Assembly (NCBI RefSeq): GCF_964355755.1
Contig: NC_092675.1
Location: 6,916,312 to 6,980,311 of the forward strand
Direction of reading: 5' to 3'
Source of the DNA: Antedon mediterranea
Lineage: Eukaryota; Echinodermata; Crinoidea; Comatulida; Antedonidae
Length of the DNA stretch: 64,000 bases
Shown: positions 1 through 12,102 of the stretch, in pieces
Numbering within the stretch: the stretch's first letter is position 1
How the letters are laid out: each line of letters begins with the position of its first letter
The notes under the pieces: model-generated
What the model saw: only the letters and a program-made list of their open reading frames with translations
Database searches by the model: none
Told to the model about the DNA's origin: nothing
Program-made: the position numbers and the translations under genes

Positions 1-134
1 AGAAAAAAATGATCAAGGTTTTTATTTAAATTGCATTTTTTTTTATCAAAACAAATCATAAAAGGACTATAAGAGTGAAATATCAGAACCAGTTGTTGAG
101 GAGGGCATTAACATTGTTGGAACTTCTGTTTAAT

Positions 135-331
135 ATTAATGTTGTCATATTTATATAGTGCTTAAAACAATCAACAGATTGTTCCAAAGCACTTATACAA
201 AAAAAGGGATTAAAAGAGGTAACATATTGGTTTACAAAGAACTAAAAAGATGTGTTTTTAAATGAGTTCAGATAGAATTGAGAAGATTGTTCCACAGTTT
301 AGGAGCTGCAACTAAAAATGCTCGATCACCA
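135..331. repeat. Interspersed repeat remnant
   Basis: The words TTTATATAGTGCTTAAAAC and CAAAGCACTTATACA followed by a 'ttccacagtttaggagctgcaa' type segment recur in diverged form near 27.18-27.50 kb (TTTATATAGCGCCTAATG, AAGTGCTGTACA). This suggests two old copies of one interspersed family. There is no coding capacity. Confidence 0.35.
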
Positions 332-388
332 TACATCTTCAGGTGCGACCAAGTGAAAAAAAAGTACAATTGTCAAACCAAAACTTAC

Positions 389-538
389 CTCTGCATGTAA
401 TTCTAATGTCTGATCTACCTCAGATTCTCCTAAAATATTTTTTATTTCATTTTGCTGTTCTGTGGAAACATTTTCTTCCACAAGTCTCCAAAGTGAGAGT
501 GGTATTTCAAAGGCCTCAAGATTGGCACCGTCTAACAT
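389..538 (-). CDS. First coding exon of an unrecognised gene (partial)
   Basis: The minus strand reads from an ATG at 538-536 through 50 codons to GAG followed by a consensus donor (GTAAGT, 388-383), so this is a phase-0 coding exon and not a random ORF. The peptide begins MLDGANLEAFEIPLSLW and is acidic, with no signal peptide or membrane segment. The frame stays open for a few codons upstream (P-A-A-A), and CTGCAG just upstream could be an acceptor, so the true start may lie further 5'. The rest of the gene runs off the left edge. I do not recognise the family. The clean donor and lack of repeats make it believable as a gene; the function is unknown. Confidence 0.55.
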
Positions 539-540
539 AG

Positions 541-1482
541 CTGCTGCAGGTTGTTGTTATGGTAATTGATTGGTCTTTAATACGGTCTTCTTTATAAAAC
601 ACTACATTATCATCCAAAAATGATAACATTTATTCTGGAAATTGAAGGTTTATTATTAACAGTACATAGAGTATTGGCCTTATTAAAAACATTTTCATCT
701 AAAAACACCCACAAATAAAAAATAAACCTGCCTCCCTCCTCGAGTCGCCCAGCTGGTATCAGTATAGCCTACAGCAAGAGACCCAGTCAGAGACAATGAA
801 TATGTTACATTTCAAATGTAATGTGTAGGCCTTATATCCCCAGTCAACAAGCTGCCTAATTTAATTAGCCTAACTCAGCCTGTCAGGGCAGGCCTAGGAC
901 CTTGGCCTAGCTAGTAGAGGAAAGTTATACTGCTTCCTACTAGCCTAGAGGGCCGGCCGCCTACACTAGCTAGCTAGGCTAGCCTACTACTAGGTACTAC
1001 TAGTAGGGCCGGCTAGGCCTAGTTAGTAGGGCCTAGTTACTAACTAGTTAGCCCAGGATATAGGGCTACATACACGTTATCGAGCCTTGCGTAGTGACCT
1101 TAACCTAGGCTAGGCCCTAGTTTAGCCTACCTCTCTGGTCCTAGAAAGACAGGGACAAACAGGGGAGGAGGGTGGTGGGGCCTATAGTAAGCCTAGCTAT
1201 CCTACTACTGTCACTTTACTACCATGATACTGGACAAAAACAATTAATGTAGTTAATATTACTGTAGTATAACTTACTGTTCCGTTTAAAGCTATATATA
1301 TGAGGCCTTTCTTGTCTAGTTAGGCTATAATTTTAATAGTTCAGTTTACATTGGCAACCATCACACAAAAAACGCCACCAACCATCAAAACAACATGACA
1401 GCATATTGGCGGCGTGCTTCATATAAAGTAGACATCTAAGAGCCATAAACTGTATTATCGCTCTGAAAGTAGATCTTCTTTG
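541..1482. other. Gene-free stretch with GC-rich CTAG/GGCC low-complexity core
   Basis: No ORF with coding character is seen. The part from about 890 to 1160 is locally GC-rich and built from overlapping CTAG, GGCC and TAGT words (for example GCTAGCTAGGCTAGCC). It lies directly upstream of the minus-strand exon at 389-538, so it could be that gene's promoter or 5' region. That is inferred from position only. Confidence 0.35.
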
Positions 1483-1890
1483 TAATAATAATAATAATAA
1501 TAACAATAATATTTATTCGGCAAAAGTTCATAAAGTACATTTTACAATTCATCTTGCCAGGAGCAAGTAATAGGCATGAGCCCAAACAGAAAACTGTTCA
1601 TTACTCCATCATTACTTATAAAATACAAAAATAACAAAACTAAGTAGCACAAATTAAGTCAAAATAAAACAAAACAAAACAAAGTTATAATGAGATACAC
1701 CAATTAAAAATAAGCTGCATTGAATAAAAAATATAAACAATTACAGTACAACTTAATATTTTGAGATCAAATGTTTGATGAGTTGGGCTTTAAAGTCTGA
1801 AATTGTAGCACATTGTTTAATTTCATTGGGAAGTTGCTCCCATAATCTAGGGAAAATAACAAACGATGAATTTAAAAATGGGTGTCACGA
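1483..1890 (-). mobile_element. LINE 3' end with (TTA)n tail
   Basis: Reading the minus strand from about 1885, the frame gives FPRLWEQLPNEI, then FKAQL and a stop near 1760. This is the usual C-terminal ending of a non-LTR retrotransposon ORF2 (GPxLWNxLPxxIK...FKxxL). About 250 bases of 3' UTR follow, ending in an AAT/TTA microsatellite (1483-1512) that would be the element's 3' tail. The rest of the element is absent (5' truncated). Confidence 0.6.
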
Positions 1891-1894
1891 AACC

Positions 1895-2915
1895 TAAGAC
1901 CACGAAATCTAAGACCCCTAAGACCTAAGATCACGAAAGCTAAGACCCAAGACCTAAGATTACAAATATTTATCTTTCGCACCTGCCTTGTATTTTAACT
2001 CCCAACATTTATTCTGAATACCACACCTTAGAATTGGCACTTTCATGAAAAAGAATCACATAAAAAGTAACAAATACATTTTTAAATTGATGATTTTACA
2101 GACGTTTTTCTCGCACACAAAATGACTAGCCTACAGTACAGTAGGCCTACCCCATGTTCAATGTTTTTGTTTCTATGGAACGTCAAAAGAGCAAAAAAGG
2201 CTGAAAACTCTGTGGAGTCCATCTACAGTGTGGATGGAACAATGTAAAATTAAAATTGTAATGATAATAGTATAATCATGCAAGTACGAGGAAATAAACA
2301 CTGGCAAATAAATTTTAATTAAAAAATCATGATAAGTTTTGTTGTTTCGTTTTCTTTCTGTTTTATACTTGTACTATTATTGTTGCTCTTTTGGCGCTCC
2401 ATAGAAACAAAAACATTGAGCATAGGGAGCTCGAGGAGTTACATTTCAGTATACAAAGAAACACATCTGTAAAATCATAAATTTAAAGGATTTATTTATT
2501 TGTTATTATGTGTTTCTCCTTCTGAAAGTACTTATAAGTCCTAATTTTAAAGTGTGGTGTTCAGGATAAAGTTAGTCAACAAATTTGGAGTCAAAATACA
2601 AGAAAGGCAGGTGCGTAACAAAAACATCCTCTGAACCAACACAATGGAGTAAATATATACAAACAAACACCCCGTCAAGTTTGTTTGTTGTAAAGAAAAA
2701 ATATACATTTACTCAACGGGCGAAAATAATGTGAGTTTATCTATGTTTTGCGGTGGTATTAAATTATATTTATGGTAATAAATGAAACCTACTGTGTTTA
2801 CAATTATGTATGGATAAACAAGTATTGTTTTTAAGCTGTAGTATATCTTAGAATTTGTAATCTTAGGTCTTGGGTCTTAGCTTTCGTGATCTTAGGTCTT
2901 AGGGGTCTTAGCTAA
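1895..2915. mobile_element. Long inverted-repeat element with CTAAGACC-type termini
   Basis: Bases 1910-1967 and 2853-2910 are perfect 58-base reverse complements, made of degenerate CCTAAGA(C/T)C(A)CGAAA units. Homology continues inward more weakly: 1976-2060 pairs with about 2510-2625, and the block around TTTTTGTTTCTATGGA near 2166 pairs with its complement near 2400. The right arm carries about 200 unpaired bases (2640-2840). No transposase is visible, so this looks like a non-autonomous foldback or MITE-like element of about 1 kb. Confidence 0.6.
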
Positions 2916-4843
2916 GCATCTTAGCTAGAGTAGAGATGCTTATTAGTTCTAGTAGGCTACATATGCGTATAAGTTATCAAGTAAGCATCCAGTTTATAAG
3001 GTATTCTAACTAAATATGATATCTAGAAAAAAGATTACTGATTATAGGCCTATATACTTTAATATATACTTTAATAACTCAGTTAATTTTAAAAACAAAA
3101 TCAGAGAAACTCTCATGAGCTTCCGAATTCAAGTTATTTATCGCATTTATTCGAATAAATTTGAATAAACGCCCCCTCGAATATATTTGCAAATGAAAGT
3201 TTGTAGACTTCTGAAAACGTGTTTACCTTTCTTTAGTCACTGACACTGGAACCGAAAATTATCGAGATCCGAAGTGTCCCATGGAGTAACTCCATGAGTG
3301 TCCACACATATCTGAACTTGCGCTAATAGGCTACCAAAGGGCTAATCTGGGGAAAATAGAAACAAGTGTTTCTCAACCTATTTGTGTTATATAGCGTCTA
3401 TATCCACTAAAAAAAGTTCCAGCTCATCTGGCCTGGGGAAAGCCGCCATTTTAGATTTTCAATATGGCCGCCATAAAAAAACAGATAATCATTTATTGAT
3501 CTTTATGAAGATTCTAACACAATTTACAATAACGAACTGTACGTCATCCGCTCTATAGTGATTTTCAATGGTTGAGATCTGGAAGGCGTTTGAGGGCTAC
3601 ACGTTGTAGAACAAAACGCTTCCTTAATTCTTTTATTCCGCACTTTTATTCAACAACTTCCGTTAAGTCGTTGAATTTTGTTGCTATGTAATTTTATTGT
3701 ATTCTTTTAACTTTGAGCAATTGTATATCACATGAATTTCCGTATGGACAAATAAAATGAACTATGAACTACTGACTAATTCCAATAGGCTCTCATTCCA
3801 CACGAAGAGTATTAATAATATATAACATTGTGTAAGTGCTCATACAACTTAACAACTTGTAATTCACCTTATGCATGTCTATATCTTTGAACCGTGACAT
3901 TTATACAGTTTAAACACAATACATCTTTCAAAGAAACGAACTATTAATCTAAATATTCCATAACAATCACTCAAATCTGCTTTAATATTTAATATTTTAT
4001 TGTTGACAGTAGCAGATTTGAGTCAAAACCAAGGTCAAATATCTACTAAGCGCATCGTTGAAAAATTAAAATAACTTCGATGTATTTTCTAGGCTTTCTT
4101 TTTCATAACTCAGCTAGTAATCCAATAATTATATCACAATGGTTATCTAGATTATGAAAAACTATGCAACATTATTATGTTTTAATAATGTTACTATTAA
4201 TATTCAATAAAATATGGATCTGTAAATTGTTTATAGGGCCTATGTTTTAAATGACTGTCTGAACGTTTTACAAACACACAATATTTGTTGTTGTTATTTC
4301 TTCTTTATCTCAAATTGTGATCTTTGAAAAAAGGAAATTAATGATGAAAAAATGAATACATTTGAGACTGCTTTCTTATGTGTGTTTTTAATGTAAAAAG
4401 TTCTAATTCAAAATCGTTTCATTTTTAAAGCGCCATTCCAACGATTTACAAATAGCGCTGACAAAAGAACTAATAAGAAAAAGTGAGTTTTTAAGTGAAT
4501 TAAAAACTGTCCAAAGATGTCGATTTTCTAATACGTAAAGGCCAAGCAGTACTGAATGCATTATATATTACATTCAGCTTCAGTTCCAACAATTGATAAT
4601 TGTAGTGTGGCAAAAACTTTATAAATTAATGTATTTAATCGAAAGTAACATGTAATGTTACATTTGATGATAATACACAAGTGGGATGATCCCACAAAAT
4701 ATTACGAAAATACTATTAAAAAAATGGAATTGTGTTGTGGGCCTTAACCAATACAGTACCGTGTATGTGAGGGTGAGGGTGAGATGATAGATCAATATGT
4801 ATCTATAAATAAAAATAAAATAATTAATAAATAACCAACTTAC
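2916..4843. other. Gene-free stretch; part is duplicated Gal3ST intron
   Basis: No coding exon is seen. From about 4110 to 4843 the sequence matches 9724-10390, the intron of Gal3ST copy A, and so marks the edge of a segmental duplication. Near 3440-3470 two GCCGCCAT words face each other (YY1-like motif, function not implied). Confidence 0.5.
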
Positions 4844-4932
4844 TTGTCTTTTAACTGACCATCTAAAATGAATAACACAGACACTACGAGTAAGAGTGAT
4901 TCTATGAACAAATTTCGTTTGTTAATCGCCAT
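4844..4932 (-). pseudogene. Orphan leader exon of a fourth Gal3ST copy
   Basis: On the minus strand an ATG at 4932 opens 29 codons plus two bases, ending at GTAAGT (4843-4838). The peptide starts MAINKRNLF and continues into the hydrophobic run LLLVVSVLFIL, a type II signal anchor. It is almost identical to exon 1 of copy A (10391-10479), with the same length and phase. No catalytic exon lies downstream within the remaining 4.8 kb, and homology to copy A's intron stops near 4112. So this is an intact start-plus-donor exon without its partner. Either the partner was lost at the duplication breakpoint or it lies beyond the left edge. Confidence 0.7.
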
Positions 4933-5390
4933 TATTGGTGTGATTTAAACTAACGTATAAAGTCCAACTACATTGAGACATGCTTCAAGTCTATCAATTA
5001 TGTAGACGTGTTTATTTAACATGATACAGTAGAAACACATCTGCCACCAAACATGACTGTATTTCTATTTCTGCGTTCTAAACTTATCCCTTTTCTTTAA
5101 AATGTCATTAGAATATCTTTATCACGGGTAAACATGTTGTTGAATACCTGTCGTTATAATGACTTCACTATTTTCTATACAGTATGTACATTTTTATTTC
5201 ATGAACAATATATTACTATTGAAAGTTAAGCGCTATTATGAGAAAACCACGACTACAAAACATCGCCATTCATTCATTCATTCAGGCTTATCGCCTGACT
5301 TTATTTACTTTAGGCCTCTGGCCCCTAGTTATTAACAAAATAATAATTTCATTGAAAAATAAAGCAATTTATGGTCACAAGATAAATGAA

Positions 5391-6001
5391 TTAATTAATT
5401 TCGTTCTCTAAGCAAAACATATATCTTAACTTATAAGCATGATAAATATATTTAGATAGATTATCAATAATTATTAATTTGATCTGTGATGACATTAAAC
5501 GGCAGAATTTAAAAGTATTTGGATTTTCAAAAAATAAAGAAGGTACCAATTTTTTCTGATTTCCTTGTAACGAGAGCAAACCGTAACAAAATGATATTCA
5601 TCTTCAACTTCATTTATATTACATATTTTACATAGCATATTGCTGCGCTCTATTCTATTCCATTTTCCCTTTTCTACCTCTAGTTGAAGTGTGCCCAGTC
5701 TTAGTTGACTTAAAGCTCGCTTATATCTAGTATCTTTTATTTTATTAATTATATAAAATTTATCAAGGACATTATTTTGTGAAAACCATATGTTTCCATG
5801 ACCAATAGAGCATAGCATATGTTTTACATTGCTTACCCAACAATTACTATTATTTTGCGCTTTATGAAGTTGAGATTTATAACATTTCTTCGCATATTTG
5901 TCCTCATCATTTACTAGTCTTACCCAATAACGGATAACATTGAGTACACTTTCGATTGATAAAGAGTGGAGAAATTTACAAAAATACATCCGAAACAACA
6001 A
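5391..6001 (-). mobile_element. LINE ORF2 C-terminal fragment, frameshifted
   Basis: The minus-strand frame from 6001 carries the motif LCKIC, then HFVTVC, a CX2C-X9-H-X4-C zinc knuckle typical of the C terminus of non-LTR reverse transcriptases, preceded by RLGTLQLEVEKGKW. The natural continuation (FCRLMSSQIK, then LSKYIYHAYKLR) is found in another frame at 5391-5540, so there is one frameshift near 5540. The fragment sits in a stretch (about 5110-6600) absent from the otherwise homologous segment next to copy B, consistent with a later insertion. Confidence 0.65.
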
Positions 6002-7895
6002 TGGTTGGTAAGCCTAATTGTTTTCCCTTTTAAACGTAGCCTAGTTATGTCTGTTTTTTGCTCTGGGAACTGCTGCCTCATTGGCCCTTGAGCAAGTGAG
6101 CGCTCATAGCCATTACGCCACTGCTTTTACCGATTTCAAAAGTGTATCGATACACGGGTTTATATAGAAAGCATTTAAAATAACACACAAATAAAACAAT
6201 ATCAAAGGACACAATTGATTAAATCTCTCGTGGTTTTTCGTGAGAGGATTATCCCACGCCTTTGCCTGTGTCAATTCAGTTCTATTTTATTCTTTGTATC
6301 TGATTTACAATGAGATTATTATATGATTGTATTGTAAAGAATATTACGTACGTACATTACACTTTACCTTCGACATATAATTATTTACAAAAATACTAGA
6401 CACAGGCAAGGCCATTACAGTACTGTGATGTAAATTTCTAAATAGTATAGTTTTTTACTGTATTTTGTCATCTTATGATTTGAACCAATTTTAGTATTTA
6501 GACCAAAAGTCAGTTTAATTTACGATAGTTTACGTGTCAAATGCCTTTTAACAACATTGCAGCAAAATGACACTAATTTACTATAAATCAAATTACTATA
6601 TTATTTTGTCCACGATCTCCAAGTAAATAGGCTATTTATCTTTTTTTCTTCCTATTTTTTACACCTTTATTCTCCTTGTTGTAGCAGCACTGTAGTTCAT
6701 AGCTCATTGTAGTTCAACAGCAACAGTTTAAGTCTCTGTCTCTGTCCGCGACTATAAGGCCTATTATTATTATTATATTAATAATATTAAAAGATTATTT
6801 AAGGAGAACATTCATGACAGTTGTAATAGTCTGATTTAAACGATAGTAAACGCACTTCCACAATTCAACCTACATCAACATTGGTGCAAATTGATATTTT
6901 AGGATATTGTAGGTTGGTTTTGTGGAAGTTGCTTATATTTCCTGGTAAAATTGTTTCCCTTTTGTATGATTTGTATATGGATTTACTTATGCGAAATAAA
7001 GAAAATTATTGAATAAATGAATGAATAACACTATTATGAATGGTCAAGATACCCGGCATTTTAAATTTCTCAATATCTTAATAAATCATTTTAGGCCGTT
7101 TTCTTGCATAATTAGTTTTTAATTATAATTATGATATTTGTCAAAAAGGTAGAAATAAAATAAAAGAAAATTAAGAAGAATACGAAAAGAATAGAAACAA
7201 TTATCCAAACAAGACTCATCAGTTGTACTGGTTGAACTTTCAATATTCATAAATGCAGTTTTATTAATAAAACAATTTTTATGTAGGTGTATTTTACAAA
7301 GATGCTTAACAAAACTCAAAAACTAAAATGTCTCTATCATAAAGAGATTTACAATAACTGATCTTATTATTTCGATTATCTGTTATTTGATTAATTTTTA
7401 CTGCAACATTTGCAACAGTTGTCTGTCCCTGTTTGTATGATAAAGTAAGACAATTATTCTGTTGTCATAATATAAACATGTATAGGTGAAATTAAGCTGA
7501 TGCTTAACATTACAAAATATTGTACAATGAAAATATATTTACTGATAAAAACACATAAACCCATAGAAATTCACATGGCATATATAAAAATAAATAAAAC
7601 ACAATACTTATTTAATATTATAAATTATTTAAAAAAACGAAAAGTTAGATACACTCAACGTAATTAACCATTCATCCAATATTACATAATCATTTTTCGA
7701 AGTTAAATTTTGATTGAATTTCAATATTTTATTGTTGCTCAACAGACTTAGGTAAAACATCCAATCAAATAACTGTCCTTTTTGCTAAATGTACAGATAA
7801 CCTAAAATAAAACTTAATTCAAAAGCCTACTAAAAACATTTTCATTGAAATGTGAATAGCGCTAAATAAGTAAATGACTATTAAAAAAAATGAAC
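6002..7895. other. Gene-free spacer of the Gal3ST array
   Basis: About 6600-7130 matches 10730-11236, and about 7470-7895 matches 11675-12102, the corresponding 3' flank of copy B. This shows that the array grew by duplication of units of about 4-5.6 kb. A TTTATT (AATAAA on the minus strand) at 7728-7733 is a candidate poly(A) signal for copy A. No other gene is seen. Confidence 0.5.
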
Positions 7896-10479
7896 TCACT
7901 GCGGTTCAATAATAATATCCATGTCGATATATTCTTGGTGAAGACGTTTAACGAATCTTCCATCTCCCATAAATAAAGTTTTACAATACGCTGTGTTCTG
8001 TTTCGATAGGTTTTGTGGTATTCGTCTTTTCTCGGTTCCATCACTTGAGGTCACATATTCAACGCACATAGTTGATACGTCGTCTTGACGTTTTCTAAAT
8101 TCTTCAAGTTCTGTATTGAACTGTTGCCTATTTGCATTCACCTTTCTCCAGAATGTTTCATTGAAATGGTTATATAATTTGACATCATACCGATTCCATG
8201 TTTTCATTTTTTCCCGCATTTTGGGTGTTACAACAAAACGGTTGGTTTCTTTTCTTGCACCCTTTTTAAGATATAATATATCTTCATAATCCAAGCATAA
8301 TGTTTGTTTAAGTAATATTAAAGATTCATCGTAATACTCCATGATCATAACTAAATCGAATTCATGTTTTAATTGTCGTATTTTATAATTCAAAGTTGGT
8401 TCATCACTCAGAAATCTATGATCTAATCCAAGATCGAACAATTGGCCATTTGATGCAATATGTGACATGAAAAAGGGCTTTTTAAAATAACTTTCCGGAT
8501 CTTCCATAAAAATCTCCAACGCATTGGGCTTATCTTCCAATCCCCAACCTTTGGCCAATTTAAAGTATCCAAAAGCAGACTCAAGTTGGTCTGAAGGTTC
8601 TCTTAGGATTGTTATAAACTTAGCATTTGGAACCACTGCATCCATCTCAATACGGTTGTATCGTGCGTGGTTAGCAATGATGTTAAATCCTGTTACTATC
8701 TTTCCATTATATGTTGATCCAAGCTGTAATTCTGTAACCATAGACCTATTGAATAAGTCAGTTGTTGAAAATATATGCCCGATTTTAGGAAGAGCGAATA
8801 TTAGAAAATGCCTATGGCCATATCGTTCAAATAAGGTTCCTGTAGTCGTACTTCCAGTCTTGTGGGTTTTCACATAAACAATCTGTTTTACCGGTTCACA
8901 CACTTCATGATCAAAGATGACGTCTGTACTAATAAAGCTTTTGATGTTTTGTTTCAAATATCTGTAATATTTATTAACATAGAGTAATTAATAATTTGGC
9001 ACTCCTTGACAATAGTACGCATAACTAACATATTAATAAATACAATGATAATACGTTAACCCGTTTAAATATCGAAAAATATAAAAAATGGGGAACGATT
9101 TAGCTTCTAAGGGATGCTATTAAATGACTCCACTGACGACCACTGTTTTAGAAGACAGTTTACGATATTTTCTGTAGTCCATTGAATTATTGATGATATG
9201 TATAAATAATACGTTTAATAAGTAAAGTTTCAAAATAATAAAACAATATAATATCTTCTGAAATGTTAATAATTCAATTTTTGATGTGATTTAAAGTTAA
9301 TATTTTAGTCTAGCCCGTCCAGATATTTAAAAAAATAATTTCAAATTACTGTTTTCCAAAGATTTTACTTCGATTTGATCACTCTGCTGGTCTTTTTTTT
9401 AGTATCGTTAACATGTACATAGCTAGCTGCAGTCGCGTGCGCAAATTTGAGTTAGTGTTTACCGACCGAGTTAGTGTTTACCGACCGACCGGCATATTGA
9501 GCTATAGAGTCGCGTTGCACGACTAAAAATACAATAACTAAAAGGATCGATTGAACTATGCATAGTAGTTTTATCAGTTATTTTTAATATTGTTAGTATT
9601 AATATATAAAACAATAATCAGAAAACATACAAAGGTTCAAATGAACGATAAGGACAGCTTCCGAGTTGTACTGCCTTTTTAAAAAACAACCTTTGCCTAA
9701 TACATTATATATTATATGAGAAAATCCAATAATTATAGCACAATGGTTATCTACGTTATGAAAAACTATGCAACATTATTATGTTTTAATAATGCTACTA
9801 TATATATTCAATAAAATATGGATCTGTAAATTATTTATATGTTTTAAATGACTATCTGGACGTTTAACAAACACACAATTTGTTGTTCTTTCTTTCTCAT
9901 TCGTTATATCTCGCATTGTGATCTTTGAGAAAATTAATGATGGAAAATTAATACATTTTAGACTACTTTCTTATGTGTGTTTTTAATGTAAACATTCTAA
10001 TTCAAAATCAATCAATCGTTCCATTTGTAAAGCGCCATTCCAACGATAATTGCTCATAGCGCTGACAAAGGGACTAATAAGAAACAATTTTAGGTTATTA
10101 GGTGACTTTAAAATTATGTAGTGTATGTGGCAACAACCTTTGAGTATAAATTAATGTATTTAATCGTAAAGTAACATGTAATGTTACGTTTGATGATAAT
10201 ACAAGTGGGATGATCTCACAAAGGACAAAATATTCCGAAAATACTAGTAAAGAAATGACATTGACACCATGTGTTGTGGGTCGTAACCAAATACAGTACC
10301 GTGCATTTGAGGGTGAGGTAATAAAATTAAATGATAGATCACTATGTATCTATGAAATGAAATAAAATAATCAATAAATAACCTACTTACTTGTCTTTTA
10401 ACTGACCATCTAAAATGAATAATATAGACACTACGAGTAAGAGTGAGGCTATGAACAAATTTCGTTTGTTAATCGCCAT
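7896..10479 (-). CDS. Galactose-3-O-sulfotransferase-like, copy A
   Basis: There are two exons: 10391-10479 (leader, 89 bases, ending GTAAGT) and 8961-7896 (catalytic, after an ATTACAG acceptor). They join in phase 2 and give about 385 residues. Exon 1 encodes a short basic N terminus and a single hydrophobic anchor, as expected for a type II Golgi enzyme. Exon 2 holds the 5'-phosphosulfate motif KTHKTGSTTT and the 3'-phosphate motif ITILREPSDQLESAFGYF, the PAPS-binding signatures of the GAL3ST/cerebroside sulfotransferase family, plus a possible N-glycosylation site in NHFNETFW. The family transfers sulfate to the 3-OH of galactose on lipids or glycoproteins; which acceptor applies here is unknown. 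The stop TGA lies inside CAGTGAGT, which also resembles a donor. About nine in ten residues match copies B and C. Confidence 0.85.
8962..10390 (-). other. Intron of Gal3ST copy A
   Basis: A 1,429-base intron with a GT..AG boundary. Around 9470-9530 it carries ACCGACCGACC and TATAGAGTCGCG words, which recur at 26.58-26.71 kb. No coding sequence is seen. Confidence 0.6.
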
Positions 10480-11232
10480 TATCGATGTGATGTGATTTAA
10501 ACTAACGTACAAAGTTCAACTACATTGAGACATGCTTCAAGTCTATCAATGTAGACGTGTTTATTTGACATCATACAATAGAAACACATAGGTAATGTGC
10601 AGTAATTGAAATGGACATCATATCTACTGACACCAAACATGACTGTATTTCTATTTCTGCGTTCTAAACTTTTTCTTAAAATGCCATTAGAATATCTTTA
10701 TCACTTTATCATTACAGTACTATTTTGTACACGATTTCCAAGTAATACGGATTTTTTAATTTTTATTTTCTTCTTATTTTTTAAACCTTTATTAAAAATT
10801 TAATTAGTAGTTCAACAGCAACAGTATAAGTCTCTGTCCGTCTGTCTGAGACTATTATTATATTATTAGGATTATTTAAGAAGAACATTTATGATAGTCT
10901 GATCACAATAGTCTGATTCAAACAATAGTTAACGTAATTCCACAATCCAACCTACATCAACATTGATGCAAATTGGTATTTTAGGATATTGTAGTGGTTT
11001 TGTGGAAGTTACTTATATTGTTAATTTCCTGGTGAAACTGTTATCTTTTTGTTTTTTGTATGATTTGTATATGGATGTACTATGGGTATACAAAATAAAG
11101 AAAATGATTAAATAAATGAATGAATAACACTAGGCTATATGAATGGTCAAGATACCCGGCATTTTAAATTTCTCAATATCTTAATAAATCATTTTATGCC
11201 GTTGTCTTGCATAATTAGTTTTTAATTATAAT

Positions 11233-11267
<35 letters not shown>

Positions 11268-12102
11268 TTCATCATATAATACATTACAAAGGAAAAACAT
11301 AATCAAATAAAAAATTAAAATAAAAAGCAACTAACAAAAACAACAAAGATATCCATCAAACAAATTAAATAAAGGTTCATAAAAATTATTCTACTCTACA
11401 AACCATTTTATATTTGATTTATAAATTCTTCTAATTTTATCCATTTTCTATTAAAAATACTGTACTCAAAATTCTGATGATAAATAAATTTTTCTGTTTC
11501 ATAAAACCTTTTTAACTCGTTCATAACCATTTTGATAGTTGGCTTACATTTAACTAGTTTACATTTATAAATAAATGATTTTACAATTAGAATAATTGCA
11601 TTAATGGCTTTTAAATTAAAAAACTGATGCGCATCTTAGTATCCGAAAATTATGCTCTCTTTACTAAAAATAAATATAAACATGTATAGGTGAAATGAAG
11701 CTGATGCTTAACATTACAAAATATTGTACAATGAAAATATATTTACTGATAAAAACACATAAACCCATAGAAATTCACATGGCATATATAAAACTAAATA
11801 AAACACAATACTTATTTAATATCATAAATTATTTTAAAAAACGAAAAGTTAGATACATTCAAAGTAATTAAAAACTCATCCAAATATTCCATAATCATTT
11901 ATCCAAGTTGAATTTTGATTGAATTTCAATAATTTATTGTTGCTCAACAGACTTAGATAACACATCCAATTAAATAACTGTCGTTTTTGCTAAATGTACA
12001 GATAACCTACAATAAAACTTAATTCAAAAGCCTACTAAAACCATTTTCACTGAAATGTGAATAGCCTAAATAAGTGAATGACTGTTTAAAAAAATGAACT
12101 CA
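10480..12102. other. Spacer between Gal3ST copies A and B
   Basis: Duplicated flank of the Gal3ST unit (matching 4930-5110, 6600-7130 and 7470-7895) with one LINE insertion described separately. TTTATT at 11933-11938 is a candidate poly(A) signal for copy B on the minus strand. No independent gene is seen. Confidence 0.5.
11236..11665 (-). mobile_element. 5'-truncated Tx1/L1-like LINE insertion with poly(A)
   Basis: A run of about 37 T (11236-11272) is the poly(A) tail of a minus-strand insert. Upstream on that strand the frame reads KCKPTIKMVMNELKRFYETE, then FNRKWIKL and a stop, resembling the C-terminal end of an L1/Tx1-type ORF2. It interrupts the segment shared with 7130-7470. I cannot name the subfamily. 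Confidence 0.55.

Noticed and set aside
8524-8877. Plus-strand ORFs of 73-117 codons at 8524-8877, 12755-13081 and 14790-15011
   Set aside because: They are the exact antisense of the conserved Gal3ST catalytic exons and recur only because the exons are duplicated.
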